A DNA stretch of 52,500 bases from Cristatella mucedo (Eukaryota; Bryozoa; Phylactolaemata; Cristatellidae): NCBI GenBank assembly GCA_009760855.2, contig WPIO01000092.1:817501-870000 (forward strand), read 5' to 3'. The notes below the pieces were generated by a model. It did not search any database. It was given only the letters and a program-made list of their open reading frames with translations, and was not told the origin of the DNA. The stretch's first letter is position 1. Each line of letters begins with the position of its first letter. This document shows positions 22,658 through 34,196 of this stretch, piece by piece. The position numbers and the translations under genes are program-made.

Positions 22658-24837
22658 GCTTAGGTGTCAAAAAAATTCGCTTCGCATCGGCTGAGACTAG
22701 CACCGTTACGAGTGCTGCGTTTTTCGGCCTAGCTCTGCCCGGACGTGGAAGCCGCACGCCACAGATGTAAACACCGTTCGCTCGGCAAGTCCGATACAAC
22801 TGCCGCCATACTTGGTTAGCAAATAAAGCACTGAACCAGATGCTGGCACCCGAAAATAAGATTTCGCCAGCACATAGTTTAATATTAAGTCAGAGTCTCT
22901 GAGGTATTGCTTACCTTTTCTTCGATTGACATAGAGGTAGCGTTTTCATTCTACAAGAACTGCGAATTTTCTCTTGTCATTTGAATAGCAGTAGTATTTG
23001 ACCATCTAGCGGGCTTGGTAGTTGGCCCATTTCAGTCAGCCTGCTTCTCACCATTTCACTCAGCCACGTTGCCCTTGTCTACACTAGTCGCTGAAAAATG
23101 CTCTAATGGGCAAGTCGGCTACTCGCCGCTTGTCGGCCAGCTGCTGATCCCCCGAAGAGGCTTCCAGCTCCCACGAGAGCGACGTCGAACTAACAATAAT
23201 AATAGTAATAATAATAATAATAATACAGCCCCAATATCACAATAAACAAATACACGTATAATATAACAATTTCAGATAATTTATACTCTATCTGCTCGGT
23301 TTGCCATAGTGCGCTCGCTGGCGCTGTTCATCACGGGCCCGAAGAAGGATGCCGTGAGAACGAGTCAGATGAGGAGGGCACATCCGAACGCCTTACAGCA
23401 TCGAGATCGGCGTGGAGCTGCATATGTACCACGGCGCACGACCTGCTGGAGCGCCCTGGTACATAGGCGTGTCTGCGTCCTCCCGGCGCTCCAGCAGTGC
23501 CAGGCAGCGAAGTTTGATTAAACGAACGCCCTACTTCAAGGAGAATAGCGGTACCGTTGCCCTCACGATGATTTTTCAAGGATTTTTTATGAACTTATTG
23601 AACGGCGTGTATTATACACGCATATATACTGTACGCTATATACGTGACCAGATCAGAAACGCCGTATTGTGTCGGACAATAGCAACAATGAAACTTGGCC
23701 TCGCAGGCCTGTCTCGCCGCCGCCGATCGTTTGCTTGGCGTCGTAGGTAGCTCGTCGTCCAGCTACGTACGTCTCGCGGTAATGCGAGTACTAAAATGCC
23801 ACTACACGGTTTGAGCTGTTACGCAGACCCCAAGCCACAGACACACGCCACCGCTGGCGCTTGCAGGTAGACGCCAAGCGACAAGGCCTACTAGGGTATT
23901 TGATGATGTTAGCCAAACTTGTGACGGATGACCACCCGTCAACTAAAATTCGATGACACACGTCGACGCCTGGAGCCGTAAGCTCGAGCACGTGCGTCCA
24001 CATGGAGCAGTGAACTATCCGGCCTCTGACCAGAGCTATTTTTTCCGAGTTCAAAGTTCACCATGCGTATTAACACGAGAGTGAAGCTACTCCGCCCGTG
24101 CGGCGAGATTTGAAAGGTCCCAGGAGGTAAATGAAACCCGAAAAAACGGAGACGAAATAAACTGCCGCAAGTCATCCTTACAAAGCCAGGTCTGCTCATC
24201 TTAAGCTTGCGAAGGAAGCGAGCTACAGCTGAGAAATTGTCATTCAAGTTTTTCGGGAAGAGACAACGCACTCTCACAAGCTTCGGGTGACCTGGTTGGG
24301 TGACACGTCTCACCGCGGAGCTACCTCTTGCTTGCAGCAAAGTGACAGGGACTACAGGGGTGACGAGATGATATCGGCAGGCCTATCTTTGATAGGCTCT
24401 CAACTGTGACGGCCAGATCCGCAGAGGGGAATAGGAGAACTAGTAATTAATGCACGATCTCTTCGAAGCTTCCTCGTTCCTGGGTTCGCCTCTGTTCGAA
24501 CCGATTGCAGACTGCAGCTGCTGCTTTGCTGCTCTGTTTGAACTGCCGATACCGATTGCAGCTGCCCGTTGAAAACTCGGGAAACTTCACGGGAGCCACC
24601 AGCGCGGCAGGCCATCTATTATAATTTCAGTCTCCACTAGTAAACATTTCGCTTGTTTCATCTTGTTCTTGACGCTGGCCTTATCCTTCGACAACCACAT
24701 TCTCGTTTTCTCCTCCTGCTCCTCCTGCAAGGAATAAGAATAATATTAGTAGTAGTAATAGTAGGACACTTGTGAATTGCTAACCGTTAGAGAACCGCAT
24801 GCAAAGCATATTTCTCACGGGCCCAGCAGATTAAGTG
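22656..24837. other. Unique DNA with an (AAT)n run
   Basis: An (AAT)n run lies at 23181-23226 without a LINE or SINE body attached. A minus-strand frame of 133 codons (23939-24340) has no recognised domain. No promoter or RNA gene is evident. Confidence 0.4.
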
Positions 24838-25150
24838 AAGACCCTATGCGTTTTCACTTTTTCTTTTAAATGTCGTCAGTCGGGAGCGAGCTCTAGCCTG
24901 TGGGAGTATACGAACTAAAGGCATGATCTCCAGCGGATAACGGGTGGGTTCGAAACACACGCCTACACGTCTTGAGTCAGAAGAGCGGGTGTCGCGACGC
25001 CTGGCCCGATTGGGCGGTAGTTTGGATAGGTAGGCTGGAGCCAGAGAGTGGAAGGACCTAAAAGTGAGAGTCGACACCTTGATTTCGGTGCGCTGCTTGA
25101 TGGGGAGCCAGTGCAAGTCGGCGAGAAAGTGGTGCAATGGGGCAGCTGCA
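24838..25150 (-). mobile_element. LINE coding-end fragment, LINE-A-like
   Basis: The minus-strand peptide has HHFLADLHWLPIKQRTEIKV, TLTFRSFHSLAPAYLSKLP and later RARSRLTTFKRK. This is the conserved C-terminal block after the RT domain in CR1/L2-like elements. It corresponds to LLADLHVLPIKLRIDFKV and TFRSLHYLAPANLSDLLP in the 26.2-kb copy. The frame is open over about 97 codons, then lost. No 3' UTR follows. Confidence 0.8.
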
Positions 25151-25284
25151 GCTCAGTTGATTTTATCGCCATTCGATTTGAGAAAGTTTACTGCCAACTG
25201 CGTGAGGATGTCAGCAACACATTCAGCAAGGGAGTGGAGAGAGTTCTACTGGGCGAAGGGAAAGCTAGCAGGATGCGACCGGAA

Positions 25285-25378
25285 CAGAAGTCGATGCAGT
25301 GCTGGACTGGGAGCCAGTGCAGTTCGGCCAGGAGTTGACGACCTGCACTGGCCGACCTGCACCAGCTGCTGAGCTTCG
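25285..25378 (-). mobile_element. Second LINE coding-end scrap
   Basis: On the minus strand, LLAELHWLPVQHCIDF repeats the same conserved block as the fragment 150 bases away, in the same orientation. It is preceded by 'cagctggtgcag' (LQLVQ codons) with an internal deletion. It is either a separate truncated copy or a local duplication. Confidence 0.6.
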
Positions 25379-25756
25379 GCACGAACTGTAAGCGCCAGCC
25401 GATAGCACGGGCCAGAACCGTCGGCTCTTTCTCGCCGCCTCGACTTCACGTCCCGTCGCGGCCATCCGTTGTCGCCCACTAGCCCGCCCGCCCGCGAGCG
25501 GAGCGGAGCGGGCCGTACTCGGTGCACTCTCGGTGCTGCTAGCCAAAGGGCCTGTCGGAAGAGCTCGCGTGTTAAGCATTATGCGAGAAGGAACGATGCC
25601 TATTGGACGTATGTCGTACTCAATTAAGCTGGAAGAGCGCCAAACAGCTGCTGCCAGCTGGTCTGGAGTTCGTCTTGTCAGTACAGAGGCCTCAAGTGTT
25701 TGCAAACGCTGGGAAACACGAAACTTGGTCGTCCGCTTTCGCTCCACATAGTGGTC
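25379..25756. other. GC-rich unique DNA
   Basis: Overlapping frames are open in both directions and no motif is recognised. It ends at the GA-rich tract. Confidence 0.35.
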
Positions 25757-25766
25757 AGAGAGAGAT

Positions 25767-25805
<39 letters not shown>

Positions 25806-25899
25806 GAGAAAGAGAGAAGGGGAAGCGAGAGACAGGAAGAGAGAGAGAAGGGGGAGCGAGAGACAGGAAGAGAAAAAGAGAGGGGAGAGAGGGAGAGGA

Positions 25900-25962
<63 letters not shown>

Positions 25963-26099
25963 AGAGAGGGAGAGAGAGGAAGATAGAGGGAGAGAGAGGA
26001 AGAGAGGGAGAGAGGGGGAGAGAGAGGAAGATAGAGGGAGGGAGAGGAAGAGAGAGGGAGAGAGAGAGAGAGGGGGACGGAGAGAGAGAGAGAGAGAGG

Positions 26100-26173
<74 letters not shown>

Positions 26174-26175
26174 CG

Positions 26176-26215
<40 letters not shown>

Positions 26216-26221
26216 AGAGAA
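25757..26221. repeat. Imperfect GA-rich tract, about 465 bp
   Basis: This purine-only region is built of GA runs broken by GGGA, GGAA and short 'aggaag' units. The purine bias is almost complete on the plus strand. A LINE-A fragment begins immediately at its end and GA-rich DNA resumes after that fragment. Confidence 0.95.
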
Positions 26222-27078
26222 AGCTCAAAATTGGCTCTGCAAGCATTTCTCCTGTTGAATCAGCTCAAAATCTAGGTGTCATGTTCCAAATTGATCTCTC
26301 GTTAGACGACCACATCATCTCCACAATCAAGTCTGCCTACATTCAGCTACATAAAATTGCTAAAATTCTTGTTTAGATAAGGATACCACGTCTAAGTTGG
26401 CACATGCATATGTGACATCCCGTCTTGACTTCTTGAACTCACTGTTTGCTGGCCTTCCGGCATGTGCAATCAGGCGATTACAGCTGGTGCAAAACTCTGC
26501 AGCTAGGCTTGTCTGTCGTGAGCGTCGCAGTTGCCACATGACATCCCTTCTGGCCGACCTGCACGTGCTACCAATCAAGCTACGGATCGACTTCAAGGTT
26601 TTGTCGCTCACTTTTAGGTCACTTCATTATTTGGCTCCAGCCAATCTCTCAGATCTACTCCCCACCAGCCTAAGCATCGTACCACCCGCTTTTCCGAATC
26701 CGACAGTTTACCAATACCTCGTACAAACCTCAAATTCTTTGGAGACCGTGCATTTTGTTCGTATGCTCCCAAAGCCTGGAACTCCCTCCCGACTTGCTTC
26801 AGAACATCCCCTGACTTGACCACATTTAAAAACAACTTTAAAACACACCTATTTAGGACAGCATTTAGTGAGTCCCTGTGATTCGTCCTTCGTGTGCTTG
26901 TGCGTGCTGACCCTGTGCATGTCACCCCTTTCCATGTTATTCATGTCGTTCATCAAGCATGATATTGCTCACCATTCAATAGCTGTTCCCTTTGCATCAA
27001 ATATAAAGTGCATAGAAAGAGATTGAGTTCTCTGAGGATGCTTTATCAAGTGCATTATTATCATTATTATTATTATTA
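26222..27078 (+). mobile_element. LINE-A 5'-truncated copy inside a GA tract
   Basis: It starts abruptly at 'gctcaaaattggctctgcaa' and continues through RT thumb codons (SRLDFLNSLFAGLPA, RRLQLVQNSAARLVCRE). The C-terminal block is TFRSLHYLAPANLSDLLP, and the coding end leads to a full 3' UTR with 'ttgagttctctgagg', 'tatcaagtgcattattat' and an ATT tail. GA-rich DNA flanks both sides (25757-26221 and 27079-27185), which suggests insertion into an existing purine tract. The frame is largely open from 26397 to 26819. It is one of the youngest-looking copies. Confidence 0.9.
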
Positions 27079-27185
27079 AAGAGAGTGATGGGGAGAGAGA
27101 CGGAGAGAGAGGAGAGAGACGGAGAGAGAGGAGAGAGACGGAGAGAGAGGAGAGAGACGGAGAGACGGAGAGAGAGGAGGGAGAG
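27079..27185. repeat. GA-rich minisatellite, about 19-bp unit
   Basis: Units of the form 'acggagagagaggagagag' repeat about four times, then break down. It is probably the right-hand continuation of the purine tract that the LINE-A copy split. Confidence 0.85.
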
Positions 27186-27514
27186 CAAAAGACAGAGTCA
27201 GAGACACAGAGACAGGGCGGCTTCGAGCATTTCAGTGGCCAGCTAAGCGGTCGCTCCAGATGAGCGTAGATGAGGCATAATTTAATGTTAATTCTCCCTG
27301 AACATTGCATCAACATGAACCTGCCGTGTTTTCAATCCGATCAACACTTCACTGCAATGTCCCTGTACCGCAACGCACCACTCGTAGCTAGATGCTAGTG
27401 CCGGCCGACGCACGGCAGGTACCGCCTAAGCCCAGAACCTTCGGCTAGCTACTCGCAGGCGCAGCACCCGAAAGCACGCAGGTACGCCGGCAGCTTAAAA
27501 AACTCCATCTCATT
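27186..27514. other. Unique DNA
   Basis: No frame, repeat or motif is recognised. Confidence 0.4.
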
Positions 27515-27648
27515 AGCACAGCGCCGCCCTAAGAGAACTTAATCTCTATTCAGGCGCTTCACATATGCCGCCGCTGGGCTTGAGCCCACTACTTCAGCCA
27601 GACTTCGGTCGGGGCGAGCACCTTAACCACTTGGTCAAGCCAGCGAAG
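27515..27648 (-). mobile_element. SINE2 copy 4, short subfamily
   Basis: On the minus strand 'ttgaccaagtggttaaggtg', 'ctcgccccgaccgaagtctg', 'gggctcaagcccagcggcgg' and the tail 'aagcgcctgaatagagatta' plus 'agttctcttagggcggcgct' occur in order. There is no extra inter-box segment. Confidence 0.9.
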
Positions 27649-28427
27649 TAGCTGTACGCGGCAGCAGTAAATAGCGCCCCTACCTAAACATGCCAAGTTC
27701 GTATCCATATGCGGTCGAGAAGTCTATTCGACTGACCGCAGGCGACGGGCCACGCACGCCGTACTTCCGTACTTCCGTACTTTCGTACTTTCGGCAGCAG
27801 CAGCAGCAGCCGCAGCCCTGGCTTACGACGCTCGCTTACGACGCCGGAGCGCGACAGAACCGCCTGCTCAGCGCCTACTATAGCGCAGTACGCGCGCGCG
27901 CGAGTGAAGGCCAAGGGCGCAACCGCGAGACTTGCCCACGACCAGGACCTCGTATGCCGCCCAACGATAGGTTGCCACATAGACGCCGGTTCCAAACTTG
28001 TCGCTATTATTCAGAGTCTCAGAGAATGTAATTTGATTTTTATTTTATCATTTTTTATTATTTTTTATCATTATATTTGTATTATTTTTTATATATTTTA
28101 ATTTTATTATTCAGAATCTTGGAGAATCTCGACGGCCATTATCCGGCCGACGTGCGCCGACGCCGAGGTTTCCTCCGCGGTTACGCCCTGAGCACGGGGC
28201 GCGTCCTTTTCGCGAGCGCAGACGGTGCTTTGACTGCGAGCAATTTGAAAGCTTGCGGCGCACGAACAGTCCATCCGTCTCGCGAGCTCACGAGTCCGGC
28301 ATCTGGCTGGCTGCATCTGGTGCGGATTCAACCGCGCAACCTCCGACGTCTCTCCGCTCGCTCATACCGTCAAAATTCTTCCAGTCACTAGAGTGACCTT
28401 AACCAGCGACGAAAGCACGCGCGTTTC
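27649..28427. other. Unique DNA with short direct repeats and a T-rich run
   Basis: Four near-identical 'ttccgtac'-type units lie at 27763-27796. A T-rich segment (28029-28110) contains 'tcattttttattatttttta'. No gene is recognised. Confidence 0.4.
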
Positions 28428-28463
28428 GCGAGCATCCTGCAGCGGCAGCTGCAGGATGCTCGC
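28428..28463. repeat. Perfect 16-bp inverted repeat with 4-base loop
   Basis: The arms gcgagcatcctgcagc and gctgcaggatgctcgc pair perfectly around 'ggca'. The segment lies within a 94-codon minus-strand frame (28362-28646) that has no known domain. It could be a cruciform, a structured RNA element or a chance foldback. Confidence 0.93.
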
Positions 28464-28671
28464 TCTCCAGGCTTCAACAAAGACGGGCACCATCTTTGAC
28501 TTCGCGTCAACACCTACAACCTTTTCGTTCTTTTCCGCTAGCTTACGAGATATCCGGAAACGTAGCTTCCTTACTATACTGGGAACGTGCTGGAAACTTG
28601 AATAGAAGTCTTTGCTCGTCATTTTTGATGGTTTAGCAGTGTGCACGCATACAAAGTCGTGTTTTTGATCT

Positions 28672-28825
28672 AATTAATAAATGAATTGACTTCATTTTGC
28701 AGTGACCTAAGAGAAGTTATTCACTATCCAGGAGCTTCACGCACGCAGCAGAGCTCGAGCCCACGACCTCGGTCGTTAAAGGTGAGCCTCTGACGGGGCG
28801 ACTCGTCTAACCTCATGACAAGCTT
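28672..28825 (-). mobile_element. SINE2 copy 5, long subfamily, diverged
   Basis: On the minus strand 'ggttagacgagtcgccccgt' leads into 'cagaggctcacctttaacga', 'ccgaggtcgtgggctcgagc', then 'tcctggatagtgaataactt' and 'ctcttaggtcactgcaaaat'. The extra segment is present. The tail has diverged from the consensus. Confidence 0.75.
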
Positions 28826-28919
28826 CAAAGAAAAGACATCACACGACTGAATGCGGCCCGCGGAAAATATTTCATAATAGCAGGACAGTGTAAATACGGT
28901 ATGGAGGTCTAGTAGTTTT

Positions 28920-29560
28920 TTTTTACTGGGAAATGAATTTCTAGGATGAGGTCAAACATGGCGATATTGATTGCAGATATTGAGATTTTTCAACTAATTG
29001 AGGGAGATGAATCCCTTGGGGATGGTATTGCGAGAGAAGAGCCCTGTGAAGATGCGCTTACCTTGGGAATGGACTCTCTGTCCTTGTCTGTCTTGCTGAC
29101 AAATAAGCTAGAGAAGAGATGGGCAAAATCACCGCAAGTGTCACCAGGCAAGGAGCTAACCTGGAAGCGATTAAATAGATAGTTGGCAGACATCAGCGTA
29201 ATTGGATTGAGCGTTTGCGAATAAACAACTTTCTAATGGAAGCTTGACTTGGCCTTTGCTAAGATAGATGGTCCTCGTATGTCTGCCAATCATCAGTGTA
29301 CTTTCTCGAGCTTAGGATTGGTTGATCCAACCAGATTAATGTCTGAGGTTAACCACAAGCCGTCTGGGCGAGGAGGACACACAGTGTACTTAGTCAGACG
29401 TGCAAGCTCGTCCAGAGCATCGGCTACAGTCACGCTGCTGTAGCAATCAATCGGGGAGTCAGAATGTCGGACGGAGGCTCGAGCAGGACAGGGGTGAAGA
29501 AGAGACTTACGCTCGGACGGCATAGACGTCAAGGGTCTTAAGGTTTTGCGATTCACAGAC
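28920..29560 (-). mobile_element. LINE fragment between endonuclease and RT
   Basis: The minus-strand peptide shows SPIDCYSSVTVADALDELA, then LWLTSDINLVGSTNPKLEK. This fits the conserved block of CR1/L2/Rex elements in which a Tyr-rich 'CYN..L..LLD..AP' segment is followed by 'PW.T.DI...K...R..ER'. Further along, in shifted frames, AKSSFH-like residues and CGDFAHLFSSLFVSKTDKDR match the 'FA.FF..KID.IR' linker. The match is from general knowledge of these families. Which of the families in this window it belongs to cannot be judged. Confidence 0.6.
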
Positions 29561-29949
29561 GGTACTAATTAAGAAAGCACCACTGGATCAAAAGAACTTC
29601 GCAAGAACTTTCATTTTCGGAATGAAACCCTGCTGCAGACAAGAAACGTTGGGGGCGCATTGCGTCGCAAGGCGAGAAAATGTTCACATGTGGGAGGCTA
29701 GAAAACACTGAGAATGCCCCGCGGCAAACGCCCCACGGCCAACACCAGCGGAAACTGACTTTGCTGCTGCAGCCATCAATGTAGACGAGCATGAGAGACG
29801 AAGAAAAAATCGCAAGGAATGTGCAAAGTGTTTAAGAATGTTCACCGTTAATTGTGTGCAGGTGCATTCCATACACAGACGTTCGCGGTCATCTTCGTAG
29901 GAGAAGATGAAACGGTGGCCGAAGCGTCTGAATATTCCTTAAAATTTAA
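29561..29949. other. Unclear DNA upstream of a LINE fragment
   Basis: It could contain decayed endonuclease-domain sequence of the adjacent minus-strand LINE, but I see no convincing endonuclease motif. Confidence 0.3.
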
Positions 29950-30110
29950 ATACTTTTAATTCTTTTATATGGCCGCGTAAGAGAACCGAATCTCTATCCA
30001 GGCGCTGCACGTACGCCCAGAGCTCGAGCCCACAACCTTGGTAGTTCAAGGTGATCGCATTGACCTCGACCGTGAAAAGGCTAGCACCTTAACCCCTGGA
30101 GCTAATACAG
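29950..30110 (-). mobile_element. SINE2 copy 6, long subfamily
   Basis: On the minus strand 'ggttaaggtgctagcctttt', 'cacggtcgaggtcaatgcga', 'tcaccttgaactaccaaggt', 'tgtgggctcgagctctgggc' and the tail 'agcgcctggatagagattcg' plus 'gttctcttacgcggccata' occur in order. Confidence 0.87.
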
Positions 30111-30225
30111 GGCGGCATTAAACAGCAACCTGTCCTAAACCCCCTGATAAACTCGACCTTGGCATCGTCAGCCACAGCTGCTTTGCACAAATTGTGTTTA
30201 CGGTGAGCCCTCCCGACGATATATA

Positions 30226-30887
30226 CAGTCGTCCCTCGTTTATCGCGGTTAATCGGTTTCACACTCTGCCGCGATTAGTGAATTTCCGCGAAGTAGGATT
30301 CTTTGTTTATAAATCAAATATTTTCATAGTTAGAACCTAGAGGACCTGTTTATGACCCTCTAAATATGGCTTTTAACATTAATTGAGCCCTGTGGACATA
30401 AAATAACACGCTTTTAGTCACCACTACACACGTATTACCAAATATATTAGACGCAATAAGAGAAAATAAAACGTATTGGAGGTTACAAACGTCATATTGT
30501 TATTATTGTACATTTAATTGCACACACAGTTCTTGCGCACAAACACCAAGCTATAAACATAGTGCGTTTGGTGATGAAGATATTCCTATAAAGAGATGTA
30601 CAGCACAACAAAAAAGAGCTAGGTTACGGCTTCTCGGAAGGCACGACATCAGTAGGAGTCTTCAGGTGGTACGGTATCTTCAAAATGTGCGTCGTCATCT
30701 TTTTCCGCGTTTCATACGTACAGTAATTTTAATTTTAATGCTGGGGTTTATAGTTGACCTAAAAACGAGCTCGCTGTTTCATTTTTATTATCTCGATCAA
30801 CTTTTTAATGAATATACCAGTATTTCAAATAATCCGCGATAGAGTGACGCTGCGAAAGTCGAAACGCGAAGTGGTGAGCGACGACTG
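30226..30887. mobile_element. TA-flanked terminal-inverted-repeat element, 662 bp
   Basis: The left end 'cagtcgtccctcg' and the reverse complement of the right end 'cagtcgtcgctca' match at 11 of 13 positions, and TA flanks both ends. The subterminal parts carry 'atcgcgg' on the left and 'ccgcgat' on the right. The interior is AT-rich and has no transposase frame, so this is a non-autonomous or deleted copy. TA flanks and CAGT-type ends suit the Tc1/mariner-pogo (Tigger-like) group by general knowledge. Confidence 0.8.
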
Positions 30888-31072
30888 TATATATGTGTAT
30901 ATATCAACTAACTAAAGCGAGAAAATCCGACCGTCCTTCCCTCTGTCACGCGGCAAGATGGCGCACTTCCTTCACGCGTCAAGTTGACGCAGCATTGTAG
31001 TCCGTGACGGAACTACTATGACTCAGCGAAGCGAGTCCACGGGCAGTGAGCTCTAGTATAAAATATATATAT

Positions 31073-31094
31073 ATGTATGTGTGTGTGTGTGTGT

Positions 31095-31173
<79 letters not shown>

Positions 31174-31236
31174 CATGTGTGTGCATGTGTGCATGGGTGC
31201 GTGTGTTTGCGTGCGTGCTTGCGTGTGTGTGTGCGT
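31073..31236. repeat. (GT)n microsatellite with variant units
   Basis: A pure TG run lies at about 31077-31160. It is followed by degenerate 'gtgcatgtgtgtgcatgtgt' and 'gtgcgtgcttgcgtg'. Cys/Val frames over it are artefacts. Confidence 0.92.
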
Positions 31237-31379
31237 TTATGTGGCGGATGGTATTTACAAAAAGCAGCGCTTCACTCGGTTCTGCTTATGTCCAGCTTCG
31301 GTCCTGCTTTTGTTTTCCGTCCGGTAGGAAGTTTAAGCGGCCCGGTTGCCTTCTGTCTTACTATCGCCTTGCCGCTAAC

Positions 31380-34151
31380 CTAGCTCAACCCTCCGCCGTC
31401 GGTCGCGGCGCGCCCGCATGGTCGGAGCTCCAGCAAAGTCGCCCGAACCCCGCTTCGGACGCGGCGATCAAGGGGAAAAGCCGCGAGCTGTAATTTCTTT
31501 GGTCGGGGCGAGAGACGCGAAATCCTTGCTTCCGCTTCAGTGTGCAGCAAGCAGACGTATCTGACCGAGCGACAGCCCGCGGTCTTCAGCGTGCGTGCGG
31601 CCAAGACCGCCGGCTGTCGCTAAGTCCAGTCTGAGTCGCGCTCCACCGGGGGCACGTGACTCGCGACACCTCAGAGTGACGCGTAGCGAACTGCAAGCGT
31701 ACGTTCGGCGTTCGAGTGACGCACAGTGCTCCGCAGAGCGGCTGCCGGGATACGCCGGAGGAAAGTCCTCTCTATTCTTGCGTAGATATTCGCCGCGTCC
31801 GGCCGACAGCGCGTTACGCCACGAACGCTGGCCACGTCGCAGGCCCGTGGCCGCGCCATGGAGAATACATCCGGCTTGTGGCTCTGCAGCTCCCCGAGTT
31901 CGAAAAAAAGAGGAAAACCACAGTGACGACTCGACTTTACCGAATCGACGAGTCGTCGGACCTTCGCCATTAATTACGGCGGACTCGAGATTGCACTCCG
32001 TCGCGGTGTTGGGCTACAGCTCTTCCGGCGCGGTCGTCTTGCCTGCCGCAGAGTCGCCATCCTGGGCGAACACTTACGGCGCCTCGCCGCATTCAACCGC
32101 AAGCGGCCTCAGTTCTCAGAAACCGGGTCAACACGAGTAATGACGTTAGCTAGGAAAACGTGACTTCGCGCCACGAAAGCCGCCGAGCAACAATTCCTGG
32201 CAACTGGATAGGACGTGGAAGCGGACGGCTGACGCGACGTTCGCGCGGGCGTCACCACCACGGTACCTCCGCCGGGCCGCCGGCGAGCCATCTTTGGGGA
32301 ATTTCTTGCCACCGTACAGATCTGGGACGAGCTGAAAATAACCCGCCTGAGTAAACAGCGCCGGCACCAGGACCGTTTTGATGGCCGTGCCAGACCCTGC
32401 CAGAGTAAGCTGTTCAAACAGGAAAATAAATAAACAGTGGGCTGAATGGGCCATGTCAAACTCCAGTCTCTGTCAAGCGGCGAAGCCTCCGGATTGCTTT
32501 GGAGAATGGGACCAAAAGTTCACCGAAATGCGCGCTAGCGCGACCTATTTCAAGCATCCGCTGACGTGCCGGCGCAGCCCGTCGCCCGACTCTGCGCGGC
32601 GCTTCGTCGCGCGCCTCGACGCCCGGCGACGAGTCGCGGCCGCTCGCTCGGCGGCGCCAGCGCAGAGAGAGAGAGAGCGCGCGCCCGAGGACTCGTTGCG
32701 AGCGAGCGAGCTGACGTCAAAAGCGGGGCTCGCTCGTTCCGCCGCGGCGGAGCGACGGCGTCAGAGAGCGTCGTGCGAAAAAAAAGATGCCCCTGCCCTC
32801 ACGTGGCTTAGCCCGAGGTTTTAGCCCGTGGGTAAGGTGTTCGCCGTCGACCGCCGAGGTCGCACCGGTTAGGCCGCAGCGGCGGCGCCCCAATCCCGAC
32901 GGCCAAGGTCTGATGCCGCCGAGCCGAGCCGAAGAAAGCGGCCGCGAAGAGCTAAATTGTTGCTGCCGCGGCTTCCTAGCTAAATCTGTTAGCGAGGAAC
33001 GAGGATAAAGTGCGTGCACATTTTCTCCATGCAGGCCAACGTCGATGCGCTGTCCTAGTCTGGTTCCGATTTAGCATGCGCACGCCGCGAGAATCGCTCA
33101 GCCAATCGGCTGCGTAGTTCGTGCTGCATAGCGAGCTGCAGTGCAGATGCCGGATGATGCAGAGTCTAGAGCTTCTGAATCGAATCGAACGAGTCTCGAG
33201 CGACGCTGCCAGTGCAGCAGCCTCTCGATCCGCCGCCGCCGACGGATCTGAAAAGTCTCGGCCGGCCGGCCGCGTGCGCGCTCATTCGATCGGTCGGATC
33301 CTCTTTCTTCCGGCACGTCTCCTATTTCCTATCGCACGCCGCCGCTGGACCTGGATCGCGAATTGCGTGCACCTCGTCGTCGGGCCAACGGCGCAGCCGG
33401 GGAGGGGGGCCAACGACGGCTGCGACGGCGGCGGGGCGGCGGCGGCGGTGTGGTGGGGTGGGGCGCCTACGGAGACGCCGTTGGCGAGAGCCGCGGCCGC
33501 AGCTAACTGGCTCGCCAGTGGACCGTCGCTCCTATCGTCAGCAGCAGCAGCAGCAGCAGCTGGCGCGCGGAGCGCTGCCCTTCGCAGAAAAGCGTTCGAC
33601 TCGAGGAAAGTCGCCGCCGCGCGACGCCGGGGCTGCGCCCAAACCCGCACCCGCTCGAGCGCAGCGCTGCTGCGGCGGCGCCGCGGACCCCTCGGCGCCG
33701 CGACTTCGGGTCGGTAGCTGAGGAGCCGCCGCGCGACCAGCCGCCCGCGGCTGCGACCCCCGTCGCCGCGAGCGCAGAGCCACGCCGCTCGGGCTCGGGC
33801 GACCTTGACTGACCTTGGCATCGCACCGCACGGGCGTTCAATTCGGCTGCAGGCCGCACGCGTAGCGCAAGGGAGCGAGCGGTTGCGGGCAAGCGAAAGC
33901 GGGCGGGCGACGAGGTGTAAACGAAGTTAATACGATTCGAAAGACCCTGGGAATGCAGCGCTCGCCGCCGCCGCCGCCGCCGCGCCGCTAACGCTACGCG
34001 AGAGCGAGACAGTCTGGCCGCCTAGGTGGTCTATTAGCTGCTAGCGCCCGGCGCAACGCGATAATCGCGACGCGCAGCCGAGCGCGTCTCTCGTTCTCGG
34101 CGCCGCCGAAGAGGCCGCTGTCGTCCCTACGTCGCTGAGCAAATCCGTTCG

Positions 34152-34196
<45 letters not shown>

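Noticed and set aside
32823-32875. tRNA-like 'gtgggtaaggtgttcgccgt' with 'gccgaggtcgcaccggtt'
   Set aside because: It resembles a SINE2 head but lacks a usable B box and any SINE tail. Not enough to call.
33121-33821. Long overlapping frames on both strands in the CpG-rich domain
   Set aside because: Simultaneous openness of several frames is expected where stop codons are rare because of GC content. No motif supports any one of them.
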